A stretch of 64,000 nt of DNA from Microvirga ossetica. Lineage in GTDB: Bacteria > Pseudomonadota > Alphaproteobacteria > Rhizobiales > Beijerinckiaceae. Under the pieces are notes generated by a model. It was given only the letters and a program-made list of their open reading frames with translations. It was not told the origin of the DNA and searched no databases. Positions 62,893 to 64,000 of the stretch are shown here, piece after piece (position 1 is the stretch's first letter; each line of letters starts with the position of its first letter). The stretch covers positions 169,501 through 233,500 of the forward strand of contig NZ_CP016616.1 of the NCBI RefSeq assembly GCF_002741015.1, given 5' to 3'. Made by a program: the position numbers and the translations under genes.

Positions 62893-64000
62893 TCAGGCTT
62901 TTCCCTCGCCGGTCAGCGTCTTCCTGAGAAAGGACAGGCCCAGGGCTGTGAGAAAGGCCGCCTGTTCCTTGTTGGCCGTGCCATGGCCGCCGTCATCCGG
63001 CTCGTAGAAGAAGACCGTCTGCTTCAGGGCCTCTAACCTCGCCGCCATCTTGCGGGCATGGCCCGGATGGACCCTGTCGTCCCGCCGCGAGGTGACCAGG
63101 AGCACGGGCGGGTAGCTTTGCCCCTCTTCCAGGTTCTGGTAGGCCGAAAAACCCGCCATATAGGCCCAGTCCTCGGGCCTGTCGGGATCGCCATATTCGG
63201 CCACCCAGCTCGGCCCGGCCAGCAGACGCGTGTAGCGGCGCATGTCGAGGAGAGGCACCGCGCACCAGATCGCCCCGAAGAGATCGGGATAGCGGGTCAG
63301 CATGTTGCCGACGAGGAGGCCGCCGTTCGAGCCGCCATAGGCCGCAAGCTGCGCCGGCGTGGTGACGCGGCGCTCCGCAAGGTCGCGGGCGACGGCGGCG
63401 AAATCGTCATGCGACAGGCGCTTGCCCTCCCGCATGCCCGCCTTGTGCCACGCGGCTCCGAATTCGCCGCCGCCGCGGATATTGGCCACCACCCAGACAT
63501 TGCCCCGCTCCAGCCACGTCTTGCCGATGCCGCCGAGATAGCCCGGCGTCATCGAGACGGAAAACCCGCCATAGCCGTAGAGCACCGTCGGACGCGGACC
63601 GGCCTGATCCTTCGGCCCGATCCGGTAATACGGAATGCGCTCGCCATCGACGGAAACGGCCTCGTGCCGCGTCACCTCGATGCCCGAGGCATCGAAGGCG
63701 GCAGGGCTTTCCTTGAGAACCTCGATCCGCATGTCCTCCGTCACCAGCGCGAGGCTCGTCGGCTCGATGAAGCTCGAGATCGAGAGGAGAAACTCGTCCG
63801 TGCGCTCTAGCTGGCTCGCATCGAGCGACATGGCGTAGACGGCAGCGGTTTCGGGCAATCCCTCCAAGCGTTCCAGGTTCCAGGACGCTCCCGGGGTCGC
63901 GAGCCAGACTTGGCTCGCCAGATTGTCCAGCACGCTCAGCACGAGCCGGGACTTCGTCCACCAGAACCCGGAAAGGACACGCCGCGGGCCGGGCTCGAAC
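62893..64000 (-). CDS. Prolyl oligopeptidase family serine peptidase (S9A), 5' end outside window
   Basis: The frame runs off the window end, so only the C-terminal 369 residues are seen (the N-terminal beta-propeller and signal peptide, if any, are missing). The catalytic Ser lies in YGGSNGGLLVGN, Asp in SRRDDRVHPGHA and His in DDGGHGTANKEQ. The entry segment (RRVLSGFWWTKSRLVLSVLDNL) continues a propeller domain. It cleaves peptides after proline if it follows the family; it has no visible operon partner in the window. Confidence 0.92.
   Translation of the reverse strand, partial: FEPGPRRVLSGFWWTKSRLVLSVLDNLASQVWLATPGASWNLERLEGLPETAAVYAMSLDASQLERTDEFLLSISSFIEPTSLALVTEDMRIEVLKESPAAFDASGIEVTRHEAVSVDGERIPYYRIGPKDQAGPRPTVLYGYGGFSVSMTPGYLGGIGKTWLERGNVWVVANIRGGGEFGAAWHKAGMREGKRLSHDDFAAVARDLAERRVTTPAQLAAYGGSNGGLLVGNMLTRYPDLFGAIWCAVPLLDMRRYTRLLAGPSWVAEYGDPDRPEDWAYMAGFSAYQNLEEGQSYPPVLLVTSRRDDRVHPGHARKMAARLEALKQTVFFYEPDDGGHGTANKEQAAFLTALGLSFLRKTLTGEGKA

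Overview
The window looks like a chromosomal segment of a high-GC alphaproteobacterium of the Hyphomicrobiales, probably near Microvirga or Methylobacteriaceae. This placement is inferred from gene content: an IalB-family protein, a stand-alone HspQ, SdhE next to mfd and recG, HWE/HisKA_2 kinases, osmoregulated glucan genes and many dispersed palindromes. There was no rRNA, tRNA or database comparison to confirm it. No tRNA, rRNA, CRISPR array or replication origin was recognised.

Region 1 (1-7.5 kb) is accessory. It holds the 3' part of a frameshifted IS701-type transposase, an intact IS481-type transposase, more than 1 kb of AT-richer DNA nearly empty of genes, a secreted RTX calcium-binding protein, a BcsL/CelD-type acetyltransferase, a SAM methyltransferase and a GT4 glycosyltransferase. 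The last three fit surface polysaccharide work.

Region 2 (7.9-45.5 kb) is mostly core genome. It contains rimO, a BMP-type nucleoside ABC importer (four genes), a UbiH/UbiF-type hydroxylase, an AEC transporter, hspQ, an IalB-family protein, a YejA-like binding protein, a degenerate receiver protein, a serine hydrolase translationally coupled to mfd, sdhE, recG, glmU-glmS, opgG-opgH, a GcvA-type LysR regulator divergent from a DUF1127 gene, a Na/Pi cotransporter, a free-standing RNA polymerase alpha-CTD-like small protein, a three-gene histidine kinase/receiver cassette, purT, a small conserved-looking protein and a DMT exporter.

Region 3 (45.6-49.4 kb) is a tightly overlapping four-gene operon: type III polyketide synthase, methyltransferase, geranylgeranyl-reductase-like flavoprotein, and a tocopherol/CFA-type methyltransferase. 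It reads as a small biosynthetic cluster for a methylated, reduced polyketide lipid or quinone-like product that cannot be named from sequence. It is the best candidate here for an undescribed system.

Region 4 (49.9-60.1 kb) looks like a purine or nucleobase salvage locus: nucleoside hydrolase, adenine-deaminase-family enzyme, an MtaD/guanine-deaminase-like amidohydrolase in one operon with a PotABCD-type ABC importer, a phosphoribosyltransferase, and an M20 amidohydrolase. Together with the BMP importer this gives two candidate routes for taking up and recycling nucleosides or bases.

Region 5 (60.2-64 kb) holds a large SUV3-like helicase and the 3' part of a prolyl oligopeptidase running off the window end. 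At least five dispersed palindromic elements sit in intergenic gaps across the window.
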